DNA of 64,000 nucleotides. Origin: Pseudomonadales bacterium. Lineage in GTDB: Bacteria > Pseudomonadota > Gammaproteobacteria > Pseudomonadales > Pseudohongiellaceae. The stretch lies in the NCBI GenBank assembly GCA_022819645.1, contig JAJEGU010000067.1, positions 62,001 through 126,000 on the forward strand, given 5' to 3'. The notes beneath the pieces were generated by a model. That model saw only the letters and a list, made by a program, of their open reading frames with translations, was not told the DNA's origin and did no database searches. Position numbers and translations under genes: made by a program. Positions 62,532-64,000 of this stretch are shown in pieces. Positions within the stretch are counted from its first letter, which is position 1; every line of letters starts with the position of its first letter.

Positions 62532-64000
62532 ATGACTGACATCCACGCACAGAAAATCCTGGTGCTGGATTTCGGCTCGCAATACACCCAGTTGATTGCG
62601 CGCCGGGTGCGCGAAGCCGGGGTGTATTGCGAGATTCGCGATTACGACATCAGCGAGGCCGAGGCGCGGCGGTTCAATCCGCGGGGCGTCATCTTTTCCG
62701 GGGGGCCGGAATCCGCCGGGGAGCGCGCCGCGCCGGTGCCGCCCGATCATTTGTATGCGCTCGGCGTGCCGATACTCGGCATCTGCTATGGCCTGCAGGT
62801 CATGGCGGAGCGCTTTGGCGGCAAGGTGGAAGCTTCCCCCAAGTCGGAATTCGGCTTTGCCCAGGTCATCATGGAAAGCCAATGCCGTCTCCTGCGGGGA
62901 ATCGAAGACCGCATCGACCTCGATGGCAGGGCCCAGCTCGATGTCTGGATGAGTCATGGCGACAAGGTAAGCCGGGCGCCCTCGGGCTTTGCCATTGCCG
63001 CCGCCACCGACAGCGCCCCGATTGCCGCGCTTGCTGACGATGAGCGGGGCTTTTATGGCCTGCAATTTCATCCCGAAGTCACCCATACCGCCCAGGGACA
63101 GCGCATCATCGAGCGCTTTGTGCATGAAATCTGTGGCTGCGAATCGCTGTGGACGGCAGCCAATATCATTGACGACGCCATCGCCATGGTGCGTGACAAG
63201 GTCAGCGGAGACCGGGTCCTGCTCGGCCTTTCCGGCGGCGTCGATTCCGCGGTGGTGGCGGCCCTGCTGCATCGCGCCATCGGCGATCAATTGTGCTGTG
63301 TTTTTGTGGACAATGGCCTGTTGCGCCTGCGCGAAGGCGATCAGGTCATGGCTACCTTCGCCGCCAATATGGGCATTCGGGTCATCCGCGCCAATGCCGA
63401 AGAACAGTTCCTTGAAAAGTTGCGGGGCGTGGCGGAACCCGAGGCCAAGCGCCGCATAATCGGCAATACCTTTGTCGAAGTTTTCGAACGGGAAGCGGCC
63501 CGGCTAAGAGGAGTGCGCTGGCTCGCCCAAGGCACCATCTATCCCGATGTGATTGAATCCGCCGGCGCCCGCACCGGCAAGGCACGGGTGATCAAGTCAC
63601 ACCATAATGTGGGCGGCCTGCCGGAAACCATGAAGCTTGAATTGCTTGAGCCATTGCGGGAATTGTTCAAGGATGAAGTGCGCAAACTCGGGCTTGAACT
63701 CGGGCTGCCATACAAGATGGTCTACCGACATCCTTTCCCTGGTCCCGGCCTTGGCGTGCGGGTAATCGGCGAAGTTCGCAAGGAGTATTGTGAAGTATTG
63801 CGCCGGGCGGACGCCATCTTTATCGAGGAACTGCACCGGGCGGGAGTGTATGACCAGGTCAGCCAGGCCTTTGCGGTTTTCCTGCCGGTAAAATCCGTGG
63901 GCGTGGTGGGGGACGCCCGCCGTTACGCCTGGGTGATCGGCCTGAGGGCGGTGGAAACTGTGGACTTCATGACTGCGCGCTGGGCGCGGCTCGACGTGGA
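62532..64000 (+). CDS. guaA: GMP synthase (glutamine-hydrolysing), 3' end outside window
   Basis: The frame is open from ATG 62532 to the window end, 489 codons plus two bases; the full gene should have about 525. It makes GMP from XMP, ATP and glutamine. N-terminal amidotransferase: [17 protein letters not shown], catalytic Cys in [11 protein letters not shown], and QFHPEVTHT for the His-Glu pair. ATP pyrophosphatase part: P-loop [20 protein letters not shown] and the start of the C-terminal dimerisation domain ([13 protein letters not shown]). In the guaBA operon, three bases after guaB. Confidence 0.97.
   Translation, partial: MTDIHAQKILVLDFGSQYTQLIARRVREAGVYCEIRDYDISEAEARRFNPRGVIFSGGPESAGERAAPVPPDHLYALGVPILGICYGLQVMAERFGGKVEASPKSEFGFAQVIMESQCRLLRGIEDRIDLDGRAQLDVWMSHGDKVSRAPSGFAIAAATDSAPIAALADDERGFYGLQFHPEVTHTAQGQRIIERFVHEICGCESLWTAANIIDDAIAMVRDKVSGDRVLLGLSGGVDSAVVAALLHRAIGDQLCCVFVDNGLLRLREGDQVMATFAANMGIRVIRANAEEQFLEKLRGVAEPEAKRRIIGNTFVEVFEREAARLRGVRWLAQGTIYPDVIESAGARTGKARVIKSHHNVGGLPETMKLELLEPLRELFKDEVRKLGLELGLPYKMVYRHPFPGPGLGVRVIGEVRKEYCEVLRRADAIFIEELHRAGVYDQVSQAFAVFLPVKSVGVVGDARRYAWVIGLRAVETVDFMTARWARLDV

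Overview
This is a GC-rich Gram-negative chromosome segment, most likely from a free-living, probably aquatic gammaproteobacterium. The evidence is an LPS heptosyltransferase operon, many lipobox lipoproteins, a TonB-dependent receptor and purE/guaB/guaA of gammaproteobacterial type. I cannot place it to genus. There are no rRNA or tRNA genes and no CRISPR array that I can see.

Layout. 0-6.3 kb: LPS inner-core genes (waaF, waaC, a waaG-like glycosyltransferase and a WapO-like carbamoyltransferase) on the minus strand, facing a partial membrane glycosyltransferase. 6.3-20 kb: a long minus-strand run of envelope genes. In transcription order these are a Pro/Ser/Gly-rich lipoprotein, a lipoprotein, a TPR protein, a PEGA plus formylglycine-enzyme-like protein, a small acidic protein, a MotA/TolQ/ExbB-type channel protein, an actin-fold-like protein with an FHA-like tail, two von Willebrand A proteins with an ExbD-like membrane helix, two lipoproteins and an M48 metalloprotease lipoprotein. 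I read this as a possible proton-driven envelope machine and could not match it to a named system. 20-26 kb: a TPR/TonB-C-like protein, a small coiled-coil membrane protein, a threonine synthase-like enzyme and katG. 26.6-33.3 kb: a probable sugar-utilisation locus (GH63-like hydrolase, SSS symporter, TonB-dependent receptor, ROK regulator). 33.4-36.8 kb: a hydroxyacid dehydrogenase, a soluble Ser/Thr kinase, a YbgC-like thioesterase and an acyltransferase. 36.8-42.7 kb: three copper type II monooxygenase-like proteins with c-type haem motifs, including a tandem pair. 42.8-47.3 kb: a membrane protein, an IS1-like remnant, purE, tsaC, a MauG/cytochrome c peroxidase-like protein and small genes.

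47.4-58.1 kb is a defence island on the minus strand: hsdR, hsdM, hsdS, a C5-cytosine methyltransferase, a 985-residue protein with two GHKL ATPase modules (MORC/Hsp90-like at the N-terminus, histidine-kinase-like at the C-terminus) and a receiver-domain protein. The genes overlap or nearly touch. The part from about 47.4 to 53.2 kb looks richer in A/T than the surroundings. One edge abuts the 5' end of a gene that looks truncated (58.1-58.25 kb). 58.3-64 kb returns to core genes: HupE/UreJ-like, parvulin-like, TMEM175-like, guaB and partial guaA.

Small dispersed repeats are common. A REP-like family (core GAGCCTGCGCC, AGGAATTC, then a short palindrome) sits directly after, or within, the ends of genes. 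A 137-bp palindromic element is present twice (about 96% identical by eye). A third family with GTCATTC ends occurs twice. Repeat copies supply coding sequence at the start of tsaC and the stop of the MauG-like gene.
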